A DNA stretch of 64,000 bases, taken from Gynuella sunshinyii YC6258. GTDB taxonomy: Bacteria > Pseudomonadota > Gammaproteobacteria > Pseudomonadales > Natronospirillaceae. How positions within the stretch are numbered: the stretch's first letter is position 1; each line of letters opens with the position of its first letter. Location of the stretch: positions 534,593-598,592 of the forward strand of contig NZ_CP007142.1 in assembly GCF_000940805.1 (NCBI RefSeq), in the 5' to 3' direction. Shown here in pieces: positions 48,674 through 58,058 of the stretch. The position numbers and the translations under genes were made by a program. A model generated the notes under the pieces. It ran no database searches. It saw nothing but the letters and a program-made list of their open reading frames with translations, and was not told where the DNA came from.

Positions 48674-49192
48674 ATGAAGCTTATTAGAATAACCGGACCG
48701 GTCTGTGTAGCTCTGATGTTGGCGGGAACGCCAATGATTGCGGGTGCCGACAGCTATATCACGAAAGCCAAGGTCATCGATAGCACTCCCATTTATGAGT
48801 CCATCAGACATCGTCAACCCATAGAAGTCTGTCGTGATGATGATGACGGCTATCAGCATCGTAGCAGTGTGACCGGTGCTGTCGTTGGCAGCGTGATCGG
48901 AGCAGCGATTGGCAGTCAGGTCATCAGTTCTCATCATCATCATGATGCGGTTGCAGGGACTATCGTTGGTGGTGCCGTTGGTGCGGCAATTGGCAGTCAG
49001 GCGGGGATGAAGCCTCAGTACCGGCCACATCGGCAATGTCACACGGAATATGACATCGATTATCGTGAAGAGTTGGTGGGTTATCGGGTGACCTACCTTT
49101 ATCAGGGAAAAGAATATCAGACCCGTATGCAAAAACGCCCTGGTCGTTTTGTTCGTCTCAGGGTTGAAGTATCCTTGTTGGATGACTATTAA
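48674..49192 (+). CDS. Glycine-zipper outer-membrane/periplasmic protein
   Basis: 172 residues from ATG 48674 (a GAGG-bearing leader precedes it; ATG 48635 would place 13 polar residues before the signal peptide). Signal peptide (MKLIRITGPVCVALMLAG...GAD), then two glycine zippers (TGAVVGSVIGAAIGSQ and AGTIVGGAVGAAIGSQAG) separated by a His-rich SSHHHHD turn, and a C-terminal region with GYRVTYLYQGKEYQTRM as in the SlyB/YmgG-like family. Probably a small envelope protein inserted through the zippers; the His cluster could bind metal. Confidence 0.8.
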   Translation: MKLIRITGPVCVALMLAGTPMIAGADSYITKAKVIDSTPIYESIRHRQPIEVCRDDDDGYQHRSSVTGAVVGSVIGAAIGSQVISSHHHHDAVAGTIVGGAVGAAIGSQAGMKPQYRPHRQCHTEYDIDYREELVGYRVTYLYQGKEYQTRMQKRPGRFVRLRVEVSLLDDY

Positions 49193-49261
49193 CCGGGCAC
49201 AAAATCAGCCGGATTAATAGCCGGCGACACGAGATGCTGTGTAATCGCAGCCGGGAAATAT

Positions 49262-49555
49262 ATGAAAATGAATAGAGTTTTGGTGTCGACAGTTTTGATA
49301 TTGGTAACTGTCATGTCTTTACCGGTGTACGCTGGCAACAATACATGCCCGGGAAAGGCACTACCACTGAAAACTGAAGATCAGATAATCACCATGATAA
49401 CATGTGAGCTGGGAGGAAAGGTTCTGCGGCTCAGCCCAATGACTGATCAGGCTGGTAACTTTGAAGCATTGTTACTTTTAAACGGTCGGGTCAGTACTGT
49501 TATTGTGAACACCGAAACCGGAACCATTGAACCATATCGCGCAATAGGAGAGTAA
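49262..49555 (+). CDS. PepSY-like small secreted protein
   Basis: 97 residues: signal peptide (cleavage probable after about residue 25, VYAG), then a short domain with GGKVLRLSPMTDQAG and RVSTVIVNTETGTI, whose pattern fits a single PepSY-like beta-alpha unit. It is 1 bp before the response regulator gene and so belongs to the same operon. Small PepSY proteins beside two-component systems can inhibit the sensor or proteases in the periplasm; that role is inferred. Confidence 0.7.
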   Translation: MKMNRVLVSTVLILVTVMSLPVYAGNNTCPGKALPLKTEDQIITMITCELGGKVLRLSPMTDQAGNFEALLLLNGRVSTVIVNTETGTIEPYRAIGE

Positions 49556-49556
49556 T

Positions 49557-50237
49557 ATGCGGGTACTCATTATCGAAGATCACGAGCGTTTGGGTACAAC
49601 GCTTAAAGAAGTGCTGACTGCCAAAGGATATGCAGTGGATTGGGTCAGTGATGGTGAAGCGGGCCTGTTTCATGGTCAGGAATACGATTATGACATTGCG
49701 GTAGTCGACCTGGGCCTGCCAAAAATTGATGGTGTTGAAGTCATCAAACAACTTCGCAGTCAGGGGAAAACCTATCCTATTCTGATTTTAACTGCGCGTG
49801 GCAATTGGCAGGATAAAGTCGTTGGCCTTGAAGCCGGAGCCGATGATTATCTGGTGAAACCGTTTGTTAACGAAGAACTGTTGGCCCGTTTGAATGCTTT
49901 GTTGCGACGTTCCGCCGGAATGTCCTCTCCGGAAATTTCCATTGGTCCCATTCAACTCAATACGGCTAGAAAAGAAGTCAAAGTACATGGTCAGGTGGCA
50001 GAGTTGACCTCTTACGAATACAACTGCCTTGAGTATCTGGTACTGAACCGCGATAAAGTGATCTCCAAGTTAAAGCTTACTGAGCACCTGTATGACCAGG
50101 ACTTTGACCGCGACAGTAATGTGATTGAAGTGTTTATTGGCCGTCTGCGCAAGAAAATCGATCCTGATAACGATATCAAACCGATACTGACCGTCCGTGG
50201 GCAGGGTTATCGAATCAACGACGATCTATGCGTCTAA
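49557..50237 (+). CDS. OmpR-family response regulator (PhoP/QseB-like)
   Basis: 226 residues. Receiver with Asp51 (VVDLGLPKIDG) and Lys in DYLVKPFVNEEL; winged-helix output domain (about 125-222: LTSYEYNCLEYLVLNRDKVISK, DRDSNVIEVFIGRLRKKID). Directly follows the PepSY-like gene and overlaps the kinase start by 10 bp, so all three are cotranscribed. Possible magnesium, cation or antimicrobial-peptide sensing by analogy with PhoPQ. Confidence 0.92.
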   Translation: MRVLIIEDHERLGTTLKEVLTAKGYAVDWVSDGEAGLFHGQEYDYDIAVVDLGLPKIDGVEVIKQLRSQGKTYPILILTARGNWQDKVVGLEAGADDYLVKPFVNEELLARLNALLRRSAGMSSPEISIGPIQLNTARKEVKVHGQVAELTSYEYNCLEYLVLNRDKVISKLKLTEHLYDQDFDRDSNVIEVFIGRLRKKIDPDNDIKPILTVRGQGYRINDDLCV

Positions 50238-51535
50238 ACTCCCTCCGTAGCCGACTGCTGGTGGCAACACTGGCAGTGACGGTTACATTTACCCCGTTGA
50301 CCGGCTTTGCTTTGCATAAAGCCTTTCGCTCCAGCCTTGAGGCCGGTGTCAGCGAACAACTGCAATTACAGATCTACAACCTGCTGGCTGAAGCTGTTCT
50401 GAAAGATAACCGTCTGGAAATTCCATTCTCGCTGCGGGACGAGCGTCTTAACAATTCTCAAAGCGGTCTATTTGCGTTTGCCAGCACGCAGCGTAAATTA
50501 CAGTGGAAATCAGGTTCCACCCGTTGGGGCAGAGAGCTTGAAACATTTCTTGAGTTACCCTCATTGGAGTCAGGTGCATCAGAAAGCGGTGAGTGGCGAC
50601 TGGGAAAGGAAAAATACTTTTATCGTCGTTTTCAGGTGGTTTGGGAAGACTCGGAGCAGCATGAAATTCCGATCCAGTTCACTGTTATGCAAACCCAGGT
50701 ACCGTTTCAGGCCCAGTTGAAGACTTTTACCAAGTTACTGCGGATCTGGTTACTTGCGTTGGTGTTTGGACTGATCCTCGCGTGGATTGCCATTCTTCGC
50801 TGGGGATTGCAGCCAATGCGAAGACTGGCCGTTGAATTGCGCCGGGTCGAGGCCGGCAAACAGCAGCAATTGTCCGGCGATTATCCCGATGAAATACAAC
50901 CTATCACCTACAATCTGAACCGTGTGCTTGAGGCCGAGCAGGATCAGCGGGAACGTTATCAGAAAACGCTCGCAGATCTGGCTCACAGTTTGAAGACTCC
51001 GCTGGCGGTTATCAAAGCGGCCCCCACCCAGGAAGATCTGGTCGAGCAAGTTGAAAGGATGGATCAGATCATTGGTTATCAGCTTAACCGCGCAGTGGTG
51101 AGCAAAAAGACAGGTTTTGTCGGCAAACCCTGTCTACTGCTTGAAAATGCAGAACGTCTTACCAAAGCCCTGAGTCGGGTATATCCGGATGTCCATATCG
51201 ATACATCAGCTGTAAGTCCGGATTACCAGATGCGGATGGACGAAAAGGATTTACTGGAAATCCTGGGTAACCTGATGGAAAACGCCTGCAAATATGGCCA
51301 TGGTAAAGTGCGTCTGGTTGCCGCAGAAAATGAGTTTCGGGTTGAGGACAATGGTCCGGGGATTCCTGAAAATGAACGCTTGCAGGTATTACAGCGCGGT
51401 GTACGGTTGGATTCTCTTCAGCGGGGTCAGGGTATAGGCATGGCTGTCGTAGCCGATATTATCAGTAGTTATGATTATGAACTGATCATAGATGACAGCG
51501 AGCTGGGTGGAGCCAGTTTTATCGTCCGATACTGA
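50228..51535 (+). CDS. Sensor histidine kinase (PhoQ-like)
   Basis: 435 residues. Membrane helix 1 (about 12-30), periplasmic sensor domain of ~140 residues resembling PhoQ (LFAFASTQRKLQWKSGSTRW), membrane helix 2 (about 170-192), HAMP, HisKA with His253 (LADLAHSLKTPLAVIKAAP), and HATPase (NLMENACKYGHGKV, DNGPGIP, RGQGIGMAVV). Overlaps the response regulator. Followed by a hairpin-rich intergenic region. Confidence 0.92.
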   Translation: MRLNSLRSRLLVATLAVTVTFTPLTGFALHKAFRSSLEAGVSEQLQLQIYNLLAEAVLKDNRLEIPFSLRDERLNNSQSGLFAFASTQRKLQWKSGSTRWGRELETFLELPSLESGASESGEWRLGKEKYFYRRFQVVWEDSEQHEIPIQFTVMQTQVPFQAQLKTFTKLLRIWLLALVFGLILAWIAILRWGLQPMRRLAVELRRVEAGKQQQLSGDYPDEIQPITYNLNRVLEAEQDQRERYQKTLADLAHSLKTPLAVIKAAPTQEDLVEQVERMDQIIGYQLNRAVVSKKTGFVGKPCLLLENAERLTKALSRVYPDVHIDTSAVSPDYQMRMDEKDLLEILGNLMENACKYGHGKVRLVAAENEFRVEDNGPGIPENERLQVLQRGVRLDSLQRGQGIGMAVVADIISSYDYELIIDDSELGGASFIVRY

Positions 51536-52223
51536 AGTAACCAATAATTGCCTTCCGTGGCAGTCGAACCGGCGCTTGCCCGACCTGTCCATCCCCTCGC
51601 GCCAAACCGGTGCGATACCTGGAGCGTAAGCGCTCTCATTATCGTAGCAGCAAGTTGATAGATGCCCCGTTTGGTCTGGAAACATCTATCTGTACCACAC
51701 CGTCGATGCAAATAACGCATTTGCATCTTTACCATTAACCGAATATGCCGTCCCCTTTATATGAGCGGGATTAAACCTTCGTTATCGTACAATTCGTTTG
51801 CGTCATCAGTTGCTAAGGCAACTTTGTATTTTTCCCACTCAGTCGATAATGTATGAAAACCATATTCCATCGTAAAACCTTCCGTGATGTCATTCTCAAG
51901 CCGACAGTTATGGAGATTCCTCTAACGAGTGGTTGGTGATAGCATGACACAGGTTTCTCGCGACTCATTATGGGCCATGCCTGAGTTATGAACAGGGAGA
52001 TATGTTGGCCGGTATCCAGTTTGTCTGAAAATTTTCAAAACCACTGAAACCGATATGAAACCGGACCAACCCGGTTCATGCCAGATCCTATTATAAAACC
52101 TGCTTACGGCTCAGTGTGCGGCTGTGGCACTGAACAAAAGCTGAATCTACACTGACCGAATAACCTCAATAAAATGGCTGCGATAGTCATGATTAAGTTG
52201 AACAAAGCTGATTAGAGCGAGCA
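51536..52223. other. 688-bp intergenic region with several hairpins
   Basis: No gene recognised. Three clear inverted repeats: GAGCG/CGCTC (51622-51635), GATAGATG/CATCTATC (51657-51690) and GATGCAAAT/ATTTGCATC with a 5-nt loop (51705-51727) followed by TTT, which could terminate the kinase transcript. A 28-codon ATG ORF near 51853 has no support. Promoter sequences for the TPR-GGDEF gene are probably in the last 200 bp. Confidence 0.5.
51705..51730 (+). terminator. Possible terminator after the PhoQ-like operon
   Basis: Nine-bp perfect stem GATGCAAAT / ATTTGCATC, loop AACGC, then TTT. The stem is AT-rich and the T-run short, so only moderately convincing. Confidence 0.4.
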
Positions 52224-54356
52224 ATGGAAATAGAACTAGTAAGGGAACATATTAAGTCGCTGCTCGACCGAAGCTGGAACATGGCCAAAGCCTCTCCAGT
52301 GGATGCCATTGCAGAAGCACACCAGGCCGAAAATCTCGCTCTGGAAATCGATGACACCTTTCTGGTACAGCAATCCCGTTTTAATCGTTCCTGGTGCCTG
52401 CTTTACACCGGAAAATACCATCAGGCACTTGGACTGTTGCTTGATCTGTTGCCGTGGTATGACGACTATGGTGACAGTTACTGGTTATCCAAGATGTACA
52501 ATGCCATCGGTTATACCCAGCAGCGACTATCACGTTTTGGTGAGGCGTTGGAATCCTATTGGAAAGCCCGTGAGCATGCTATTAATGCCAGTAATACCGC
52601 CGAAATATTCACCACTACCAATAATCTGGCTTCACTGGAGATTGAAAAAGGTGAATATCAGATTGCCCTGCAGCTGATCGCTGAAGCTGACAAGCGGATG
52701 AAGCAGGATGTGCCCGACCATCTGCTGGCGGATATCCGGTTGAACCGCTGTAAAGCACAAATCGCCGTTAATGATGTCAGCCAGGGAGAAATCAATCTTC
52801 GCAAAGTCATCAACTTTGCCAGAGATCTCGACTATAAAACCCTGGAATTTGACGGTCTGATCACCTTGGCGATGATTTACAGCGAGCGCGGTCAGGAAGA
52901 TGAGGCAATGGTGTCCATTAGCGAAGCCATGAAGCTGGCCCTGAGTCTGGCCAACACCGATCTGGTCAGCATCGTATATCTGCGCCGGGCCCAGGTGCTC
53001 AATGCCCGCAACAACGTCACTGAAGCCATCGAAAACCTTTCCAAGTGCCTGTATTTTGTCGATCAGCGCGACAACAAAGTGGCCCTGGACGCCCATCGTT
53101 TACTGTCTTCGCTCTATAAACATATGGGTAATTACCGGCAGGCCCTGGAGCATTATCACAATGGCAGTCAGCTGGAAAAAAACATATTTCATACGGAGTC
53201 AAAGGCTCAGATCGAAGCGCTTCAAATTCAGTTGCAGGCAGAAAAACGGATTCGTGAAACCCAACTGGCCCGGATTCGCAACAAAGAGCTTAATGCCCGT
53301 AATCAGCAATTGGAAATCATTAACCTGATTGGTCGGGAAGTGGCTTCCTCACTGGATATCCATCGTATTATTCAGACTCTGCACAAACACTTTGCAGAGT
53401 TGATGGGAGTGCAGATTCTGGGTGTTGCGCTGATCAATGAACAAACACAGGCGCTGGACTTCAAGTACTTCATCGAAAAAGACATGATGCTTGAGTCATT
53501 CAGTATTCCTCTGGATACCCATGCAAGTTATGCCACTTATGCGGTTAATACCGGTGAACTGGTATTCAGTAACAATGCCCGTGAAGACGCATATGAGTAT
53601 TTTGGCAATGTGCAGGACAACATTGTTCAGGGCTCTTTCATTTATGTGCCGTTGTATAAGGATGATGCGGTATATGCGCTGTTTACGTTGCAGAGCAACA
53701 AAATTCAGGCATTTAAAGTTGCTCATATTGAACTGGTCAGATCGGTTTCGCTGTTTTTATCCATCGCTATTCTGAACGCTCTGACCCATCAGCATATTCA
53801 GACGCTGACCCGGGAAATCGTCAAAGAGAAAAATGAAATTGCCCATCTGGCCAGTCATGACCGACTGACCAAACTGAACAACCGGATCGGGCTGGAGAGC
53901 CATTTTGATCAGTTGAGTTCCCAGGAAGGGATTCAGTTTGCGGTGGTGTATATCGATCTCGATAAATTCAAGCCCGTCAATGATCAATATGGTCATGAAA
54001 TCGGCGATGAAGTCCTGCAGATTCTGGCTGAAAGGATGCGCAGGGCCACCCGTCGTTCGGACATCGCTGCACGTATTGGCGGTGATGAGTTTGTAATCAT
54101 CCTCAATGGCGTCAGCACGGAGGCGGAAGCTCAGCAGATTGTCATGCAACTGCAGGAAAAACTGAGCTCACCGATTTCGGTCCGGGATCTGATTCTGAAA
54201 CTGGAAGCCAGTTTTGGTATTGCCTTCTACCCCGAACATGGCCACAGTCTGAAAGCCATGTTAAAGGCCTCTGATGAAGCGATGTATCGGGTCAAGTATC
54301 GCGATGATAAAGAGCCTCCGTTTGCTGTAGCTGTCGACTTCGACGACAAACCCTGA
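52224..54356 (+). CDS. TPR-GAF-GGDEF diguanylate cyclase
   Basis: 710 residues, soluble. N-terminal tetratricopeptide repeats (about 20-320), a coiled coil (about 325-365, QIEALQIQLQAEKRIRETQLARIR), a GAF domain (about 370-525) and a GGDEF domain (about 540-700) with RIGGDEFVII (GGDEF 619-623) and an intact RRSD I-site (610-613). Makes cyclic di-GMP, probably switched by protein partners bound to the TPRs and a small ligand in the GAF domain. Monocistronic. Second cyclase in the window. Confidence 0.92.
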   Translation: MEIELVREHIKSLLDRSWNMAKASPVDAIAEAHQAENLALEIDDTFLVQQSRFNRSWCLLYTGKYHQALGLLLDLLPWYDDYGDSYWLSKMYNAIGYTQQRLSRFGEALESYWKAREHAINASNTAEIFTTTNNLASLEIEKGEYQIALQLIAEADKRMKQDVPDHLLADIRLNRCKAQIAVNDVSQGEINLRKVINFARDLDYKTLEFDGLITLAMIYSERGQEDEAMVSISEAMKLALSLANTDLVSIVYLRRAQVLNARNNVTEAIENLSKCLYFVDQRDNKVALDAHRLLSSLYKHMGNYRQALEHYHNGSQLEKNIFHTESKAQIEALQIQLQAEKRIRETQLARIRNKELNARNQQLEIINLIGREVASSLDIHRIIQTLHKHFAELMGVQILGVALINEQTQALDFKYFIEKDMMLESFSIPLDTHASYATYAVNTGELVFSNNAREDAYEYFGNVQDNIVQGSFIYVPLYKDDAVYALFTLQSNKIQAFKVAHIELVRSVSLFLSIAILNALTHQHIQTLTREIVKEKNEIAHLASHDRLTKLNNRIGLESHFDQLSSQEGIQFAVVYIDLDKFKPVNDQYGHEIGDEVLQILAERMRRATRRSDIAARIGGDEFVIILNGVSTEAEAQQIVMQLQEKLSSPISVRDLILKLEASFGIAFYPEHGHSLKAMLKASDEAMYRVKYRDDKEPPFAVAVDFDDKP

Positions 54357-54384
54357 ATTCATCGGATATCTGATTCCGCTGATT

Positions 54385-54405
54385 CAGGGTAAATATTGCC
54401 CTGAT
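54385..54405. promoter_or_regulatory. 21-bp palindrome upstream of the ABC operon
   Basis: TCAGGG-N9-CCCTGA, 29 bp after the cyclase stop and about 140 bp before the binding-protein start. It could be a weak terminator (no T-run) or an operator for the LacI-type regulator encoded at the end of the operon. Confidence 0.35.
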
Positions 54406-54528
54406 CGTTCAATTTCATAAAACTGCCATCTGGCCATCACTTCCCTGTCATCTGTTCCAAGCACACTTCAAACACCTATGAACACCTGTTCACATTCAAA
54501 GTTGTCGGTTTTACGGGGGTATAAGGCT

Positions 54529-55878
54529 GTGAAGAAAATGAAATGGTTAGCATCAGGTCTGTTGTGTTCAGCATTGCTGACAAGCGGATTGACACTTGCG
54601 AAAGATTATACAATCTCGGTCGTGGCCGGGGGATCCAGTGACGCAGACAGCTATCGCACCGAGGCGATAGCCATGGCTGCCGATATACTGATGCGGGAAG
54701 CCGCTGTGGCGGGTGAGTCGCTCAATATCAAAGTGGAACAGCGCAGTTATAACAACTGGGATGATTTCAAACAGGCTGTCACGCTGGCGGCTGAATCCGG
54801 TAAAGCGCCGAACATTGTGGTAACCGGACATGAAGACATCGCTGCCTGGGCGCAATCCGGATTGATCGTGCCGATAGAAGACTACATCAGTCTCGATTCG
54901 TGGCCGGTCAACAATATTTATCCCAATCTGCTGAATATCGCGTCCTATAACAACAGGGTATACGGTCTGCCTCAGGATGCTGAAGCGCGACCATTTTTTG
55001 CCTGGAAGGATCACCTGGCCAAATTGGGCTACAGTGCCGCCGATATCGACGCCTTTCCGGATAAAATCGCCACCGGTGAATATACCCTCTACGACATGCT
55101 CAACGATGCCAAAAAAGCCCAGGACATGGGGCTGGTGGAACCCGGATATGGATTTTACCCACGGGTATCCAACGGTCCTGACTACTGGCAGTTTTACACC
55201 AGTTTTGGCGGCCAGTTACAGGATCCCCAGAGTCATCGTCTGGTATTTGATCAGGAAGCGGCGCGGAAAACCTATCAGTTCTTCATCGATGCGGTCAAAA
55301 TGGGGGTGACCCGCAAAAACCATATCGGTACGCCATGGGATCAGTGGTATGCCGAAGTGGCTCATGGCAAAGCGATGTTCTGGCATGGTGGTACCTGGCA
55401 TTATGCCCGCTATACCGGCAAAGAAGGGCTGACGGACTTCTTCGGCAATATTCAATTCAGCCTGATTCCTGCCGGTGACCGCTCCGGAAAAGCCAATACC
55501 CTGACTCATCCGCTGGTCTATCTGCTGACCGATCAGAAAAATGACGACGTACAGGAAATCGCCGCCAAACTGATTCAGATTGCCTCCGAGCCACGAATTA
55601 ACACCCTGCATGCGATCAAATCCTCCCATCTGGGCATCACTAAAGAACAACTCAATATTCCGCTCTATGCCAATAATCGTTGGGCTATGGAAGCCACTGA
55701 ACGCCTGCTGCCTTACGCCAGTGCGATGCCCAATGACACCGACTTTGGCAACTTCTGGAATATCTACTGGAAAGGTCTGGAAGCTGCCTGGACCGGTCAG
55801 AAAACCGCAGAGCAGGCCGTGAAAGAAGCGGTCACAGAGCTGCGTGCCACGATGGCCAACAGCGTCATTATTCGCTGA
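54529..55878 (+). CDS. ABC transporter substrate-binding protein (UgpB/MalE-like)
   Basis: 449 residues from GTG 54529, which puts VKKMKWLASGLLCSALLTSGLTLAK as a normal signal peptide; ATG 54478 (no Shine-Dalgarno) and ATG 54538 are alternatives. Family-1 extracellular solute-binding fold (DFKQAVTLAAESGKAPNIVVTGHEDIAAWAQSGLI, YGLPQDAEARPFFAWK, GKAMFWHGGTWHYA). Captures a sugar or sugar-phosphate-like solute in the periplasm. Head of a six-gene operon with two permeases, an ATPase, a GDPD enzyme and a LacI regulator. Confidence 0.88.
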   Translation: MKKMKWLASGLLCSALLTSGLTLAKDYTISVVAGGSSDADSYRTEAIAMAADILMREAAVAGESLNIKVEQRSYNNWDDFKQAVTLAAESGKAPNIVVTGHEDIAAWAQSGLIVPIEDYISLDSWPVNNIYPNLLNIASYNNRVYGLPQDAEARPFFAWKDHLAKLGYSAADIDAFPDKIATGEYTLYDMLNDAKKAQDMGLVEPGYGFYPRVSNGPDYWQFYTSFGGQLQDPQSHRLVFDQEAARKTYQFFIDAVKMGVTRKNHIGTPWDQWYAEVAHGKAMFWHGGTWHYARYTGKEGLTDFFGNIQFSLIPAGDRSGKANTLTHPLVYLLTDQKNDDVQEIAAKLIQIASEPRINTLHAIKSSHLGITKEQLNIPLYANNRWAMEATERLLPYASAMPNDTDFGNFWNIYWKGLEAAWTGQKTAEQAVKEAVTELRATMANSVIIR

Positions 55879-55917
55879 TGGCGTCGCACAGGGACGTGCG
55901 TTATCAGGTTTCTGAGT

Positions 55918-57228
55918 ATGAATAAATCCACGTCTCTAGGGCCCTTCATGTTGTCGCCGGCCCTGCTGTTTGTGACATTATTTTTTCTGCTGCCGGTAGT
56001 CATGACGGCGGTATTTTCATTTACCACGATGAGTACGGCTACCGGGATTACCGGTGGACGCTATCAGATCAGCCCGGCGTCACTCAGAGTGCTGGCAGGG
56101 GATTATCAGCTGCCTGAACTGGCCAGACAGTTGGGTCAGCAACGCTATCATATCGACGATTCCGGCCTGAATATTCTGCGGGAAGAGCAGGAAAATACCG
56201 AGCTGGTTGATGAAATCCAGCAGAAGCTCTCGGGCCAGAGCTTCACTCAGCGGCGCGATCTTGAACGGGCGTTACGACAACTCAATCACCGTCCTCGCAA
56301 TGTTCGAAAAATCAAAGAAATTGCCGAAGCTTTTCAGCATACCGTCGGCAGTGAACCTTTTGACAGTGCAGACGCCTTGCTCAAGGCCATTCAGGACAGC
56401 GGAGTAACCCTGACGGAATCAGAACAACAGGCGGTGATCAAAAGCAGTTATACCGGCTGGCACTGGAGTCTCGAAAACTATCGTCGCATGGTGTCTTTAC
56501 CAGATACCGCAACTGCCTTGTTCAATACATTGATCTACGTGTTGTTCACGCTGATGCTGTTTAATCTGGGATTTGCACTGTGTCTGGCTCTGATGACCCA
56601 TTATCTGCCGCCACGCAGCGGCGCGTTTTTTCGAGGCCTGTGGTTACTGCCGCGTATTTCTCCGCCGGTATTATATGTGTTGCTGTGGAAATGGGTGGCC
56701 TGGGATACCGGGTTTCTCTCTGCTTTGCTGGCCAACTTCGACGTTGCTCCTAGAAACTGGATGTTGAACTCTGCCACCAATGCCTGGGTGTTCATTATTC
56801 TGATCAACGGTTTTGTGGGCGCGTCCATGGGCATGCTGATTTTTTCCTCGGCCATCAAAGCGATTCCGCAAACCCAGTTTTGGGCCAGTGATGTTGATGG
56901 TGCCAGTCGCTGGCAACAGATCCGCTACATCATATTGCCACAGCTGCGCTGGCCGATCCTGTTCATCACCTGTTATCAGACGCTATCGTTACTGGCCTCG
57001 TTCGATCTGATTCTGCTGGCCACCGATGGTGGTCCAGGGGGAACAACGGAAGTCTGGTCTCTCAAGGCCTACCACACGGCGCTGAATAATTATGCCGGTA
57101 ACCTGCAATATGGTTATGGCGCAGCTTTGGCGATGGTGCTGGTGGTGATGGGTCTGGTGCTGTCATTGTTGTATCTGCGGGTCTTTAAGTTCGACCGACT
57201 GGTCAGCAAACCACGTATTGAGATTTGA
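55918..57228 (+). CDS. ABC transporter permease with large periplasmic insertion (MalF-like)
   Basis: 436 residues, longer than the usual ~300. Membrane helix 1 (about 12-33) is followed by an extra, mostly helical and charged segment of ~150 residues (about 40-185) before helix 2; MalF also carries an insertion early in the chain. The rest has the normal permease core with the EAA loop (DVDGASRWQQIRYIILPQLRWPILF) that docks the ATPase. Pairs with the next permease. The insert may contact the binding protein. Confidence 0.88.
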   Translation: MNKSTSLGPFMLSPALLFVTLFFLLPVVMTAVFSFTTMSTATGITGGRYQISPASLRVLAGDYQLPELARQLGQQRYHIDDSGLNILREEQENTELVDEIQQKLSGQSFTQRRDLERALRQLNHRPRNVRKIKEIAEAFQHTVGSEPFDSADALLKAIQDSGVTLTESEQQAVIKSSYTGWHWSLENYRRMVSLPDTATALFNTLIYVLFTLMLFNLGFALCLALMTHYLPPRSGAFFRGLWLLPRISPPVLYVLLWKWVAWDTGFLSALLANFDVAPRNWMLNSATNAWVFIILINGFVGASMGMLIFSSAIKAIPQTQFWASDVDGASRWQQIRYIILPQLRWPILFITCYQTLSLLASFDLILLATDGGPGGTTEVWSLKAYHTALNNYAGNLQYGYGAALAMVLVVMGLVLSLLYLRVFKFDRLVSKPRIEI

Positions 57229-57242
57229 CCGGAGGTATTGTC

Positions 57243-58058
57243 ATGCGCTCTGCCAAACTGCCATTTGTCATTCTGAGTATCCTCAGCGTACCGCTGGCAC
57301 TGATGTATCTGTATCTGCTGATCGACACGTTTACCATCAGTGAGCCAGGGTCGCTGATGCCCCGTGGTTTTACCCTGGAGCACTGGCGTTTTCTCTGGCA
57401 GGACCTGCCGGGGCGCGCCAATATCTGGCAGGTAACCCTGAACACGATCATATTTGCCACCATCACCACCACGCTGGTGTTGTTGTTATCGTCCAGCGCT
57501 GCCTACGCGCTGTCACGATTGAATATCCCCGGTCGTCGCATCCTGCTGGGCGGAGCAATGGTGTTACACGCTTTTCCCAGCGTGACGCTGTTGATCGCCA
57601 TTTTTCTGATTCTGCAATATGTCGGTCTGTACGACACCATTGCCGGCGTGGTGATCATCAAAGCCTCTCTGGAACTGCCGCTGGGGATCTGGATTCTGAA
57701 AGGGTTTTACGACACGGTGCCCTGGGAGATCGAAATGGCAGCCATCCAGGATGGTGCCAGCCGTTTTTATACCTGGCGCAAAATTGTGTTGCCGCAAATT
57801 AAACCGGCGCTCGCCGCACTGGCGATTTTTTCATTTCTGGCCAGCTGGAGTGAATACATCCTGCCCCAGGTACTGGCACCCGGAAATCATGCGCAAGTGT
57901 TATCGGTGTATCTGGCCGGCCTGATCGCCGATGACAGTCATTTTGATATGGCGCTGTTCAAATCGGTCGGACTGTTTTATGTGCTGCCGGTCTTTGCATT
58001 GTTCCTGATTTTCCAAAAACAACTGATGAATATGTACGGTGGAGGTACCAAGGGCTGA
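57243..58058 (+). CDS. ABC transporter permease (MalG/UgpE-like)
   Basis: 271 residues from ATG 57243 with a GGAGG ribosome-binding site. Six membrane helices and the EAA loop (EMAAIQDGASRFYTWRKIVLPQIKPAL). Partner of the longer permease 14 bp upstream; its stop overlaps the ATPase ATG by one base (TGATG). Confidence 0.9.
   Translation: MRSAKLPFVILSILSVPLALMYLYLLIDTFTISEPGSLMPRGFTLEHWRFLWQDLPGRANIWQVTLNTIIFATITTTLVLLLSSSAAYALSRLNIPGRRILLGGAMVLHAFPSVTLLIAIFLILQYVGLYDTIAGVVIIKASLELPLGIWILKGFYDTVPWEIEMAAIQDGASRFYTWRKIVLPQIKPALAALAIFSFLASWSEYILPQVLAPGNHAQVLSVYLAGLIADDSHFDMALFKSVGLFYVLPVFALFLIFQKQLMNMYGGGTKG

Noticed and set aside
51853-51939. 28-codon ORF in the gap before the TPR-GGDEF gene
   Set aside because: No Shine-Dalgarno, no similarity recognised; could be a remnant but cannot be supported.
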